The position numbers and the translations under genes are program-made. From NCBI GenBank assembly GCA_964653095.1, contig CAZZEH010000018.1, positions 1 through 64,000 on the forward strand: a DNA stretch of 64,000 nt, read 5' to 3'. This document shows, in pieces, positions 9,014-18,635 of the stretch. A model generated the notes under the pieces. That model had not been told where the DNA came from. It saw only the letters and a list, made by a program, of their open reading frames with translations, and ran no database searches. Position 1 is the stretch's first letter. Each line of letters opens with the position of its first letter. This DNA comes from JAMLHH01 sp964653095. GTDB lineage: Bacteria > Bacteroidota > Bacteroidia > Chitinophagales > JADIYW01.

Positions 9014-12000
9014 TTAAGCGGCTTTCTTTTCGCTCCTCCACGCTTTAAAACTGTCTATTATATGGTACATCACCGGAACAATAATCAGGGTGAAAAGCAT
9101 GGATGAAGTCAGTCCTCCAATCAGTATCCAGGCGAGGCCGTTTTTCCACTCGGCACCTTCTCCTTTGGCCAATGCGACCGGAATCATTGCGATGACCATT
9201 GCAATAGTGGTCATCAAAATTGGACGGAACCGTTCCAGCGCGCCTTGTATGATGGCCTCCTGATAGCCCATACCTCTTGCTTTTAGGTGGTTGGCAAAGT
9301 CCACAATCAAAATAGCGTTTTTTACTACCAACCCTACAAGCATAATGATTCCAAGCATTCCGAAAATAGACAGGTTCTCCAAATTGAGCGCCAATGCCAA
9401 AAAGGCACCGATGAGTGCTACCGGAACAGAAAACATGACCACAAAAGGATAGGCATACGACTCATACAGAGCAACCATAATCAGATAAACCAATACTATG
9501 GAGATAATAAGTGCCATGCCGAGGCTTGCTCCGGCTTCTGCCTGATATTTATATTCGCCAACCATAGTGGTGGAAATTCCTTTCGGAAGATTGAGCTGTT
9601 CTAACCGTTCATTGATTTCATCCAGTACGGTACCGTTTGCAAGTCCGGCAATCTGGGCAGTGATGGTCAGAGAAGGAATTTTGTCAAATCTTTCCAATTG
9701 GGTGGGTCCGGTGGTAAGTGATATATCGGCAAACTGATCTAATTTGATGAGTTCGCCAAATTTATTAATCAGACTGACCTGTTTGATATTTTCAATATCT
9801 CTTTTATCAAATTCATCTAACTGAATATTGATGTCGTATTCATTTTGTCCGTCTCTGAATTTGCTGTCTGTATTTCCTGAAAAAGAATATTGAAGGGTCG
9901 CGCCGACTGAGGCCAGGTCAACACCCAAATCTGCCATCTTTTTTCGATTCAAATCTACTTTGATTTCCGGCTTGGCATCTTCCACAGATTTTTTTACCTC
10001 AATAGTGCCGGGTACAGATTCTATCAGGTTTTTAACGGTATCACCATATTCGAGTACTTCGGACAGTTCGGTTCCCTGAATGACCACCTGAACAGGGGCA
10101 TCCCCACCGGCAGACATGGATACCGGCTGAGATGTAAATTCTATTCCCGGATATTTGTAAAACAGCTCTCTTTTTAGTTCAATCGCAAAATCTTTAACGG
10201 AAATATTTCTTTCTTTCAGGTCAATCATTTTTCCGGTAAATTCTACTATATAAGGTACCGCCTGAGTGGACATCATTCCGGAAGTCTGCTGCCCGACGGT
10301 GGTAAATACAGAAACCATTTCAGGCTTGGAGAGGAGATATTCTTCTATTTCAAGAGATATCTGATTGGTCTTTTCAATTGGCGTTTCGTCGGGAAGTTCT
10401 GCCACTAACAAAAACTCTCCCGCATCTCCTTCTTTCACAAACTCCTGGCCGATAAATCCGTAACTAATCAAGAGCATGGATGAAAAAACCATTGCAAAAA
10501 TTACGACAACAGTAATTGTTTTGTTTTTTAAGGACCAGTTCAGCATAGAAAGATAGATATCCCGGATTCCGCTCACAAAATTTTCAAACCAAATGATGGG
10601 TTTATCCAAAGTTTTATTTTTATCCAATACTTTTAGTTTCGCAAAGCGTGAGGCCAGTAGCGGAGTTACTGTAAAAGATACCAATAAGGATATTACGGTA
10701 GAAAAGGCGACGACGATAGAAAAAGCTTTGAGCAAATCAGACATCATACCTTCTACGAAAGCAATCGGCAGGAACACGACGATAATGACCAAAGTGATGG
10801 AGGTTACAGACAATCCTATTTCTTCCCAGCATTTAATGGCGGCTTCTTTTGGGGAAGCACCTTTTTCCAAATGCGTATAAATATTTTCAATCACTACTAT
10901 AGAGTCATCCACCAAAATACCGACTACAAGAGTGAGTGCAAGCAAAGTCATGAGGTTGAGACTGAAGCCCATGACATTCATAATGATAAAAGTACTGATG
11001 ATTGAAAGCGGAATAGACACCATTACGATAAATGCATTTCGCAGACTGTGCAGAAAGAACAGCATAATTATGGCGACGAGTATCACTGCCATCATCAGGT
11101 CATGAGTCACCGCATCGGCAGCTGCAAGCGTATAATCCGAATTGTCTGCAGCGATTTTAAACTTTAGATTCTGATCGGCATACATTTCTTCAATCTCGCT
11201 GATTTTATCTTTTATATCTTCCGATACCGCCACGGTATTACCGTCTTTTTGCTTAATCACCATTAGAGCTACAGAAGGTATTCCGTTTACCCGGGAGATG
11301 GTCTCTATTTCTTTAATGCCGTCATATACATCCGCAATTTCATGCAGATAAATCGGACTGTTTTCCTGAGGAGTGGTGGCCACAATCAGATTTCGTATAT
11401 CTTCCACGGTATTAAACTTTCCGCCTAATCGAATCTGGTACTGAGCCGCTGCATTTTTAATTTTTCCGGTGGGAAAATCCATATTGGAAGTCGCAATGGC
11501 ATTGGTTACCTGCAAGAGAGACAAGCCTCGGGACTCCAACTTTTTCTGATTGATATTTACCCGTATTTCTCTGACCGTATTCCCCGCCACAGTAAGTTTG
11601 GCGACTCCGCTTACACGAGATAATTCCGGTATGATTTTGTTGTCGAGCAGGTCGTTGAGTTCCACAGGGTCCATATCTGAAGTAACCCCCATCTTCATTA
11701 TCGGCAGGTCATCGAATGAAAATTTATCCAGTGCGGGATCATCTATATCATCCGGCAGCAAAGAGCGAATGGCATTAATTTTTCGTTGGGCATTCTGAAG
11801 CGACAAATCGGCATCTGTACCATGTTTGAACTGAATCACTATTAGTGATGCACCTTCCAAAGAATAGGATAAGAGCTGATCAATATTTTCCAGACCGGAT
11901 ACTTCGTCTTCGATGAGCTTGGTTACTGTACTTTCTACTTCTCCCGGTCCGGCTCCGGCATAAATAGTCGTCACCATCACTACAGGAATGTTCATCTCCG

Positions 12001-12112
12001 GTAAAAGCTCATATTTCAGAGTATTGTAACTGAGCAGTCCGAAAAAAGTCAGGATCGTAAAAACAACAACGACAAGGGTTGGTCTCTTGACCGATAAGGA
12101 TGTAATAGACAT
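9014..12112 (-). CDS. RND efflux pump inner-membrane permease
   Basis: 1032 residues, the usual length of an HAE1/AcrB-type pump. Twelve membrane segments in the RND 1+5+1+5 pattern, two large periplasmic loops, and a duplicated architecture. Asp402-Asp403 in LVVGILVDDSIVVIEN match the proton-relay aspartates of transmembrane helix 4, and VGLVVKNAILIVDFAN in helix 10 carries the matching lysine, so it is proton-driven and not a CzcA-type metal pump by these residues. Last gene of the regulator-TolC-adaptor-pump operon, 21 bp after the adaptor gene. The substrate is unknown; drugs, bile-like detergents or lipophilic compounds are typical. Confidence 0.95.
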   Translation of the reverse strand: MSITSLSVKRPTLVVVVFTILTFFGLLSYNTLKYELLPEMNIPVVMVTTIYAGAGPGEVESTVTKLIEDEVSGLENIDQLLSYSLEGASLIVIQFKHGTDADLSLQNAQRKINAIRSLLPDDIDDPALDKFSFDDLPIMKMGVTSDMDPVELNDLLDNKIIPELSRVSGVAKLTVAGNTVREIRVNINQKKLESRGLSLLQVTNAIATSNMDFPTGKIKNAAAQYQIRLGGKFNTVEDIRNLIVATTPQENSPIYLHEIADVYDGIKEIETISRVNGIPSVALMVIKQKDGNTVAVSEDIKDKISEIEEMYADQNLKFKIAADNSDYTLAAADAVTHDLMMAVILVAIIMLFFLHSLRNAFIVMVSIPLSIISTFIIMNVMGFSLNLMTLLALTLVVGILVDDSIVVIENIYTHLEKGASPKEAAIKCWEEIGLSVTSITLVIIVVFLPIAFVEGMMSDLLKAFSIVVAFSTVISLLVSFTVTPLLASRFAKLKVLDKNKTLDKPIIWFENFVSGIRDIYLSMLNWSLKNKTITVVVIFAMVFSSMLLISYGFIGQEFVKEGDAGEFLLVAELPDETPIEKTNQISLEIEEYLLSKPEMVSVFTTVGQQTSGMMSTQAVPYIVEFTGKMIDLKERNISVKDFAIELKRELFYKYPGIEFTSQPVSMSAGGDAPVQVVIQGTELSEVLEYGDTVKNLIESVPGTIEVKKSVEDAKPEIKVDLNRKKMADLGVDLASVGATLQYSFSGNTDSKFRDGQNEYDINIQLDEFDKRDIENIKQVSLINKFGELIKLDQFADISLTTGPTQLERFDKIPSLTITAQIAGLANGTVLDEINERLEQLNLPKGISTTMVGEYKYQAEAGASLGMALIISIVLVYLIMVALYESYAYPFVVMFSVPVALIGAFLALALNLENLSIFGMLGIIMLVGLVVKNAILIVDFANHLKARGMGYQEAIIQGALERFRPILMTTIAMVIAMIPVALAKGEGAEWKNGLAWILIGGLTSSMLFTLIIVPVMYHIIDSFKAWRSEKKAA

Positions 12113-12133
12113 AATACTAAACTCAGTTGAAAA

Positions 12134-13195
12134 TTAATTAACGATAGAAACTTTAGCTCCTTCTCTGAGGTTGATTTGCCCCATGACTACGACTTGGTCT
12201 CCTGTCTGAAGGCCTTCAGAAATTTCAATATAGTTTCCGTGATACGAACCTGTTTTTACAGGAGTAATTTTGACAGTACTGTCGCGGCTGACTGTATATA
12301 CTTTAGCATCATTGAGGCTTCCTGCAATAGCACTTCTCGGGATATAAACCATATCAGATTCTGCAAGATTTTCGAACAGTACTTTGCCGTACATGCCGGC
12401 TTTCAGTTGGTTGCCGGAGTTAGGCAGGTCTATTTCCACCTCAAATCTCTTGGAGGCATCAGCCGACACCGCAATCCTTGAAATTTTACCGTCAAATACT
12501 TTGTTCGGGAAAACATCTGCACGAACCGGAACACTTTTTCCGATTTTCAGAAGCGGGACAATGCTTTCATTTACTTTGACCACCATCTTTACCGTGCCGA
12601 TATCGACTAAATCTACCACAGGAGTACCGGGCATGGCGTAACTTCCCTGTTCCAGTAAAACTTTGCTGACATAGGCAGGCATAGGTGATGTAATGGTATA
12701 AAATTTAATCTGTTCCTGAAGTCCGTCTATGGAGGACTGAATGTTTTCTACCTGTAACTGTGCCTGTTCAATCTGCATTTTCGTGGTAGCTCCTACACTG
12801 TGTGCGTTCCGGATTCGTTCCAAATCTTTTTTCGCCTGCAGCAAAGCGGCTTTTGTGGTCTCCAATTGACTACTCAGAGCAGAATGCTCGATTTGACCAA
12901 TTACAGCACCTTTGGATATGTACTGACCTTCCCGAACATGGAGACTGATTAATCTGCCGGATGCAGTGGCCGAAACGGTCAGTGACTGGCGAGCCTGGAA
13001 GTCTCCGATTTCTTCTACGGTTGTCTCACTGCTCTCATGTGTGACTTCGTGCACAATAACCGGTATATAGTCATAACGTTCAATATTCAGTGCCTTTTCA
13101 GTGTTTTCGTTGATCGTATCTTTATTTTTTTTGAGTGTAAATCCGACGAAAATCAGAAAGAACACGAGGGCGATAATTGATAATATTTTTTTCAT
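12134..13195 (-). CDS. RND efflux periplasmic adaptor (membrane fusion protein)
   Basis: 353 residues. N-terminal hydrophobic anchor (about 4-22), then a lipoyl/biotinyl half-motif (SGRLISLHVREGQYISKGAVIGQI, about 81-105), a short coiled-coil hairpin (about 110-150), the second lipoyl half (MPAYVSKVLLEQGSYAMPG) and beta-barrel and membrane-proximal domains ending in GDQVVVMGQINLREGAKV. It bridges the pump to the TolC channel. Located 19 bp after the TolC gene and 21 bp before the pump gene in one operon. Confidence 0.94.
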   Translation of the reverse strand: MKKILSIIALVFFLIFVGFTLKKNKDTINENTEKALNIERYDYIPVIVHEVTHESSETTVEEIGDFQARQSLTVSATASGRLISLHVREGQYISKGAVIGQIEHSALSSQLETTKAALLQAKKDLERIRNAHSVGATTKMQIEQAQLQVENIQSSIDGLQEQIKFYTITSPMPAYVSKVLLEQGSYAMPGTPVVDLVDIGTVKMVVKVNESIVPLLKIGKSVPVRADVFPNKVFDGKISRIAVSADASKRFEVEIDLPNSGNQLKAGMYGKVLFENLAESDMVYIPRSAIAGSLNDAKVYTVSRDSTVKITPVKTGSYHGNYIEISEGLQTGDQVVVMGQINLREGAKVSIVN

Positions 13196-13214
13196 GCTGA
13201 TTTGGGTTAAGCTG

Positions 13215-14549
13215 TTAGTTTAAAAGTTCAGATATTTTTCCTGAGATATACATTTCGTCTAACTCGGAGATTTTTATTTTCATTAAAGAATTCAGATAAT
13301 TGTTTTGTGCTTCTTTTAGGCTGGTTTCTGCATTAATTAGCTCAGTGATGCCGCTCATTCCTTCATGGTATGTAAATTGAATGGCTTCATACAGCTGATT
13401 GGCATAAGTCAAATTCTCTTTTTGGTGGTCAAAATTACTTCTGTTTTGCTGAATGGTATAAACGGCATTTTGGTATTGTAAATTGAGTTGTCGGTTTGTT
13501 TTTTCAATGTCGTATTTAAGCTGTTCCATATTGACTCTTTTTTGCTTGAGTGAATTGTTTTTCTTCAATCCGTCAAAAATTGGCACATTCAGAGTCAGCC
13601 CCAATAACATATACGGATAACGATTGAATGAACCTTCGTCTTTAAAATTAAATTTGTCGAACTGTCCGTTGAAACTGGTACTGAGTGAAAAGTGAAGAGT
13701 AGGGAAGAATCCGGCTTTAATAGTTTTATATTCTAATTCGGACATTTCGTACTGGGTCTGGAGAGCTTTTTGAGTAATGTTTTGTACGACCCGATATGCT
13801 TCGTCATACATTTCATCTTTTACCGTAATTTCTTCTTCTGCCAGAGTAAGCTCGTCCGACACATCCATACCCAAAATTATTTTCAGTGCATTAAGCTGCT
13901 GATTGTATGCGATATTGGCATTATTGAGTTGAGTAGAAAGATTTTTTTGGTTGATGATAAGCTGGTCCAAATCTAATTTTCGTACCATATCGTTTTCGTA
14001 TTGCACTTTAGTGATTTCAGTGATAGCGTTGAGCCTGTCAAGATTGTCTTTCAGCATTTCAAGCTGAATTTTGAAGGCTTGTGCCTGATAATAATATGAA
14101 GCTACATTATAAATGACTTGCTCCTTGGCCTGTTCAATTGAAATTTGTACTACATCTTTGGCTTTTTTAGCAGCTTTCAGACCATTAAAAAACTGCTGGC
14201 TATACAGCAGCTGATTCAGTTCCAATCCCGCTGCTACGGAATAATGTACTCCAAATTTGACCGGAATGAAAGTCCCCGGAGGTGCTCCGAAGAATTCTGC
14301 CGGAACCAGTTGAGTCGGGATGAGTACATTGTCGTTAAAAGTGGCATATCCGCTAAACTGTGGGAGACCGGCACTCATCTGCTCTTTTATTTTGTATTCC
14401 ATATTCTCCTGTTCCATAGCGGCTTTCAGCAAATCGAAATTGTGTTGAACGGCATAGTCCACACAGGCTTTTAAGTCGAAAGCAGTTTGAGCCTGTAGGG
14501 TAGAATAAAAAAAATATACGATAAATAGTATAAACGGACGTGATGTCAT
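13215..14549 (-). CDS. TolC-like outer-membrane efflux channel
   Basis: 444 residues from the ATG at 14549. An in-frame ATG at 14660 would overlap the upstream regulator and push the signal peptide inward, so the downstream start, which opens directly with MTSRPFILFIVYFFYSTLQAQ, is preferred. The mature part starts FDLKACVDYAVQHN and carries the two OEP repeats with long coiled-coil helices (about 150-240 and 340-430). It completes the tripartite pump. It starts 19 bp after the regulator stop. Confidence 0.92.
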   Translation of the reverse strand: MTSRPFILFIVYFFYSTLQAQTAFDLKACVDYAVQHNFDLLKAAMEQENMEYKIKEQMSAGLPQFSGYATFNDNVLIPTQLVPAEFFGAPPGTFIPVKFGVHYSVAAGLELNQLLYSQQFFNGLKAAKKAKDVVQISIEQAKEQVIYNVASYYYQAQAFKIQLEMLKDNLDRLNAITEITKVQYENDMVRKLDLDQLIINQKNLSTQLNNANIAYNQQLNALKIILGMDVSDELTLAEEEITVKDEMYDEAYRVVQNITQKALQTQYEMSELEYKTIKAGFFPTLHFSLSTSFNGQFDKFNFKDEGSFNRYPYMLLGLTLNVPIFDGLKKNNSLKQKRVNMEQLKYDIEKTNRQLNLQYQNAVYTIQQNRSNFDHQKENLTYANQLYEAIQFTYHEGMSGITELINAETSLKEAQNNYLNSLMKIKISELDEMYISGKISELLN

Positions 14550-14568
14550 AGAATTGATAAAATTTATT

Positions 14569-15039
14569 TTATAAGAGATTTTGCTTTTCCCATTCCTCAA
14601 AAAGCAGGGGAAGTTTTTGAACCATAAACTTGTAAAAAGAATGAATCTTTTCGAGTTCATTTGTAAAGTGAGTATTGAGATTGTTTGTTTTTCGGTATGC
14701 CATGATTTCTTCTAAAAGCTGATAGCTGATTTTAAACTCCTGAGGAATGCTGTTGATCTGTTCTATCCAATTTTGAGTATTAATTCTGAAATAACGTTTC
14801 CTTTCGCCCGGAAGTGTAAAGTATTCTACAACACCTGTATCAGGTCTCATGAGAATTTTAAGATTGTTGCTGATTGAACTTTTACTTGCGGACAGAAGGC
14901 TGCACAGTTCATCAAAGGTCAGGTGCGGAGGATTTGCCAGTAAAAGGGCGCCGAATATTCTTCCGGAAAGAGGAGAATAACCCATCTTTTCGATTCGGAC
15001 ACCAATTTTTTCTATGAATATTTGTTGCGGCCTGCCCAT
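14569..15039 (-). CDS. GbsR/MarR-type winged-helix regulator of the efflux operon
   Basis: 156 residues. A winged-helix region (about 20-85: GYSPLSGRIFGALLLANPPHLTFDELCSLLSASKSSIS, then a wing with FTLPGERKRYFRI) followed by a helical dimerisation part. The YSPLSGRI opening and the TFDELCSLLSASKSSISNNLKIL recognition helix are typical of GbsR-like MarR relatives. First gene of the four-gene efflux operon, so it probably controls its own pump in response to a ligand. The 303 bp upstream (15040-15342) show no gene and should hold the operator. Confidence 0.9.
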   Translation of the reverse strand: MGRPQQIFIEKIGVRIEKMGYSPLSGRIFGALLLANPPHLTFDELCSLLSASKSSISNNLKILMRPDTGVVEYFTLPGERKRYFRINTQNWIEQINSIPQEFKISYQLLEEIMAYRKTNNLNTHFTNELEKIHSFYKFMVQKLPLLFEEWEKQNLL

Positions 15040-15342
15040 ATAATTAAATATAGTGGCGCAAATATAAAAACGGTTTTTTTAGTTCGGTAACAAACGAACT
15101 GAATTAATGAAAAGTTAACAAAGATCAACTCCGGAGTGAAAGTTACCCAAATTAGTTGGAGCCGAGTAAGGAGCTTTTTCAGGAACAGATGCCTGATAAT
15201 CTCAAACTTAGGTCAAAAGTACTCTGACACCGTTTTTGATTATATTTCCGGCTATCTCATCTGGTAATTTAACTTCTCACAGCAGCTCCTTCAAAGACTT
15301 TGGTGAAGTCACTTATATAATCATTTAAAAATCCTGAGGAAA
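15040..15342. other. 303-bp gap between regulator and hydrolase genes
   Basis: Upstream region of the efflux operon and downstream region of the secreted hydrolase. No open frame of note. A short AT-rich leader with ACGAACTGAATTAATG lies within 70 bp of the regulator start. I see no clear terminator. Confidence 0.5.
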
Positions 15343-16794
15343 TTATTTTCCTACGATAAATTTTTGGACAGAAACATTTCCGTCCTCTGTAGTAATCTGT
15401 AACAGGTGCATACCATTGTCCAATGCTTTCAAATCAATGCCTCCATTAAAATTATTGGTAGTAAAATCCATTTGTGTTTTTCCTACTAAGTTCATAATCT
15501 TAATGTTCACTTTTTCTCCCGGTGTGTTGGTCTCAATAAATAGCCTGTCCTGAACCGGATTTGGATATATTTTGGCATTTAGCACAGTCCAATCCTTTGT
15601 ACCGGTAATAATCTGCTTATAGGCGTTGAAAAACATTGCAGTGCTGAAAATAGCCGGATTGACACACTGTGTATGACTCAGATCAGGGTTTATATTTTCT
15701 GCTTTTACTAAGTCAGGATCGGCACCTCTTGCATACATGGTGTCAATTGCCAATATGGCGTTTTGGTATGGAACCTGATCGTCAGCCTGGCAATAAAATA
15801 TTCGTGTCGGAGACTCCGGTTTCCAACGATACACATCATTTTCTACCAGAATCTGATTTACCATAAAATCCGGGTTGTTTCTTATATTTTCCAGTATTTC
15901 CGGGATAAGCATTTTATTTGCAACAGAAGAACCGTAATTCGCTATAAGTGTATTGATGAGTTTTTGATTTAATTCTGATAATCTGATACTGCCATCATAA
16001 TAATCCTGTATATCACTTAAGAATTCCGGTTTGAAAAATTCTGAGATGTCGCCATATATCTCATAAACTTCATTTATGCCCAGCATCGTATTAGGAATGT
16101 ATGCCGGAGAATTATAAGCTATGTCTGTGAGAATTAGTTCTCTCATCACACCGGAAAGGCTGTATGGACCGGAGTTGTGCGCCGCAGCAGTGACCGAACC
16201 GGCACCATATTTTTCCTGCATACCTTTATGGAAAGCCATGGAAGCATATCCGCCTTGGGAATACCCGGTAATAAATAGCTGGTCATTAATTTTTATGTCA
16301 TTGTCCGGAGCCCAGTCTTTGAAAGCTATCAACAAGTCTTCGGAAGCCTGAAAAGATGTGGAACCATGCACATAGGTTTGAAATCCACGTCCATCGCCCA
16401 TTCCCACGTAGTCGGGTAATAAAGTAACAAAACCCATTCCTGCAAAGATAAATCCAAGCTGTCCTTCTTCACCTCCGGGCTGTCCGAGTCTTGAAGGTAC
16501 ACACTCTTTACAATCAGAAGTACCATGCTCATAGAAAGCTAACGGATAGGCATAACCGGCATCACTATCCGGAATAATCAACAGAGCAGAAAGTGTATCT
16601 GAATTTCCTTTGGCATCTGAAGATTCATAAGTGATTTTGTAATATTCTATCCCGTTTTCAAAGAGTGGATTTCCAAACATAGCGGTGATTTCCTCTTTGG
16701 TATTGGAGCCAATAAAATCTGATGTGATAATTTTTTGTGCATAGACAGTACCTGATAGAAACAGTACTGCCAAGAAAGTAGTAATCATTTTCAT
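15343..16794 (-). CDS. secreted alpha/beta hydrolase with type IX secretion tail
   Basis: 483 residues: signal peptide (1-20, ending VYAQ), an alpha/beta-hydrolase domain (about 35-395) and a C-terminal Por_Secre_tail sorting domain (about 405-483, starting KIYPNPVQDRLFIET). The catalytic triad is readable as Ser179 in GYSQGG, Asp338/339 in QADDQVP and His374 in DLSHTQC. The YEHGTSDC and LPDYVGMGDG segments resemble secreted lipase/esterase or prolyl-oligopeptidase-like enzymes. It should be exported through the type IX system and anchored or released at the cell surface. Substrate unknown. Monocistronic. Confidence 0.88.
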   Translation of the reverse strand: MKMITTFLAVLFLSGTVYAQKIITSDFIGSNTKEEITAMFGNPLFENGIEYYKITYESSDAKGNSDTLSALLIIPDSDAGYAYPLAFYEHGTSDCKECVPSRLGQPGGEEGQLGFIFAGMGFVTLLPDYVGMGDGRGFQTYVHGSTSFQASEDLLIAFKDWAPDNDIKINDQLFITGYSQGGYASMAFHKGMQEKYGAGSVTAAAHNSGPYSLSGVMRELILTDIAYNSPAYIPNTMLGINEVYEIYGDISEFFKPEFLSDIQDYYDGSIRLSELNQKLINTLIANYGSSVANKMLIPEILENIRNNPDFMVNQILVENDVYRWKPESPTRIFYCQADDQVPYQNAILAIDTMYARGADPDLVKAENINPDLSHTQCVNPAIFSTAMFFNAYKQIITGTKDWTVLNAKIYPNPVQDRLFIETNTPGEKVNIKIMNLVGKTQMDFTTNNFNGGIDLKALDNGMHLLQITTEDGNVSVQKFIVGK

Positions 16795-17099
16795 GGTATA
16801 TGAATTTAAAGTTTAAAGTTCAAGTTAAATAAAATATTTTGAAAATGATAAATTTACAGAAGTATATATTTGAAAAAAATCGGTTACTAATCAAATTCGA
16901 TTTGTTGCTCAATGGTCGTGTTTCGACTTCGCCAATAATTACCCTTTATCACTATTCTTGTTCAGTGAGTCAATCACTCTTCAGGCGCAAGCCGCAGACC
17001 GGATAGGACGGAGTATCATCCCGATGAGGGACGAATCGGGAAAGACGGAGGGATAGCCGGATGAGGGACGGTTTTGGTCGGAATACTGCTGCCCTAATA
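16795..17099. repeat. intergenic palindromic repeat cluster
   Basis: No gene. From about 16990 the composition becomes GC-rich and repetitive. GATGAGGGACG occurs twice (17023-17033 and 17060-17070). The first copy sits inside the palindrome CCCGAT (17020-17025) / ATCGGG (17035-17040). A related element with GTGAGGGATAG lies at about 50768-50778. This looks like a REP-type dispersed intergenic element of Bacteroidota. Confidence 0.55.
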
Positions 17100-18479
17100 T
17101 TACGAAATCTGTTCTTCCTGCAGCTCGGGCATTTTGACTTTGGTCATCAGAATCAGACCTATCAGACAGCCCACGAACCCTGCGAGTGCCGCTACCCGGA
17201 CTCCGAGATTATTTTCCGTGCTCTTGCCCAAGAGCAGAAAAGTAGGAAAGAGCAATCCGGTAATAGACAAGCCGATTTTCATGACGAAAAACTTGACTCC
17301 GAAGAAGGTAGCAGAACGAAACTTGCCGGTTTTTTGTGCGTCTTCGGTTGCCATATCAGATACAAGCGCCATGGGAAGGATGCCAAAAACTGCCATCGGA
17401 AACGAAGCCAACAGAATAATAATCGCCATGATAATCGCCTGGGGAAGAGGTATAAGACCCAACGTAGAAACGAATAAAAACAGCAGGCAATACACGGCAA
17501 ATGCAAAAATCAGCAGATTTTTCTTGCCAAATTTTTCCGTAATCGGAACAATTGTCGGGAAGGATAAAAATGCAAAAACTGCCACACCCACTACCACTAC
17601 CGTGGCGTAATGCTCCTCCAGACCGAGAAGGGTGGTGACGTAATATGCTATGCCGAGCTGCAAAAACTGAAGAGAAAAGCTGTAGAAGAATTCCACAATC
17701 ATGTATCGTCGGAAGTTGGTAATCCGGAGTACGGTTATCATCTGTTGAAAAGGTTTTTCATAAACCGGGTCCGATTTGAGGCAGTATTTCTCTTCATTGA
17801 CGAAAAATATCGGTAAAGACATCAGACACATGGCGAGTGCGGAAAACAAAAGAATCAGGTATTGAAAAGCTTTGACTTCACTGACCTGGAAGCTGGAAGC
17901 GACTATACCTTTCAGAGCAAAAATAGTGTTGGCACCAATCAGTCCGACTCCCCAGGTTGCCGCGATGATGGTGCTAATCAGCACCCGGTCTTTTTGAGTA
18001 TGTCCGAGCTCTGCAATCAAACCGTTGTAAGGAGTCACGTACATCGACAGAAACACATTGAAGCCAATCACACCGACACTAAGCCAGAGTGCGTTCCAAA
18101 CAGATTTTTCCTGAATAGGTGGCATAAAGGACATGATGGTGAAAAGTGTAATGGGAATAAATGCAATGAGCAGGAATGTCCTTCTTCGGCCAAATTTGAA
18201 CTTGGAGCGGTCCGAAAGAGGTCCCATGATAATGTCAGAAACGGCACTGGTTACGGTTCCTACAAACATCAGTAATCCGACAACAGTGAAGCTTAAAAAG
18301 ACGGTATTTCGCTCAATAAATTCCGGAAAAATTCCTTCTCCGTCTCCCTGAAGTTCGGGTGGGATGTAAAAATATATCAGCAGCAGCATGATACAGGTAT
18401 TGACCAAATTCCATCCGGCCTGCCCCATACCGTACATAATTTTCACGAATAAGGGAGGGGGAGTGGGTTTGATGTCCAT
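17100..18479 (-). CDS. MFS transporter of the GPH (sugar:cation symporter) type
   Basis: 459 residues from the ATG at 18479. The frame is open to a TTG at 18536, but the ATG gives the usual short cytoplasmic start before YGMGQAGWNLVN. About twelve membrane segments. SDIIMGPLSDRSKFKFGRRR after helix 2 is the signature loop of the GPH/MelB-like family, and a second helix 8-9 loop TEKFGKKN fits. It should take up or export a sugar or similar solute with a cation. Substrate cannot be read from sequence. Next gene downstream is malic enzyme in the same direction upstream of it (156 bp gap), not obviously an operon. Confidence 0.85.
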   Translation of the reverse strand: MDIKPTPPPLFVKIMYGMGQAGWNLVNTCIMLLLIYFYIPPELQGDGEGIFPEFIERNTVFLSFTVVGLLMFVGTVTSAVSDIIMGPLSDRSKFKFGRRRTFLLIAFIPITLFTIMSFMPPIQEKSVWNALWLSVGVIGFNVFLSMYVTPYNGLIAELGHTQKDRVLISTIIAATWGVGLIGANTIFALKGIVASSFQVSEVKAFQYLILLFSALAMCLMSLPIFFVNEEKYCLKSDPVYEKPFQQMITVLRITNFRRYMIVEFFYSFSLQFLQLGIAYYVTTLLGLEEHYATVVVVGVAVFAFLSFPTIVPITEKFGKKNLLIFAFAVYCLLFLFVSTLGLIPLPQAIIMAIIILLASFPMAVFGILPMALVSDMATEDAQKTGKFRSATFFGVKFFVMKIGLSITGLLFPTFLLLGKSTENNLGVRVAALAGFVGCLIGLILMTKVKMPELQEEQIS

Positions 18480-18635
18480 GTTGTGCAGTAAAAAGTCTTT
18501 TTTGAAATAATTGTTATTCGCTGCAATGTTAGGCAAAGTTTTCCGACAAGCCGAATTTTTTAATTAAAACTCTTCGGGAATACAAAAGCTGTTTGGGTTG
18601 TCTGAAAAATATTACTCAGGAAGGGATTTGGATAT

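Noticed and set aside
14550..14660. Upstream ATG for the TolC gene
   Set aside because: It would overlap the regulator gene and bury the clear signal peptide that begins at 14549.
17134..17610. 158-codon plus-strand frame
   Set aside because: Antisense shadow of the GPH-type transporter, which has clear family motifs.
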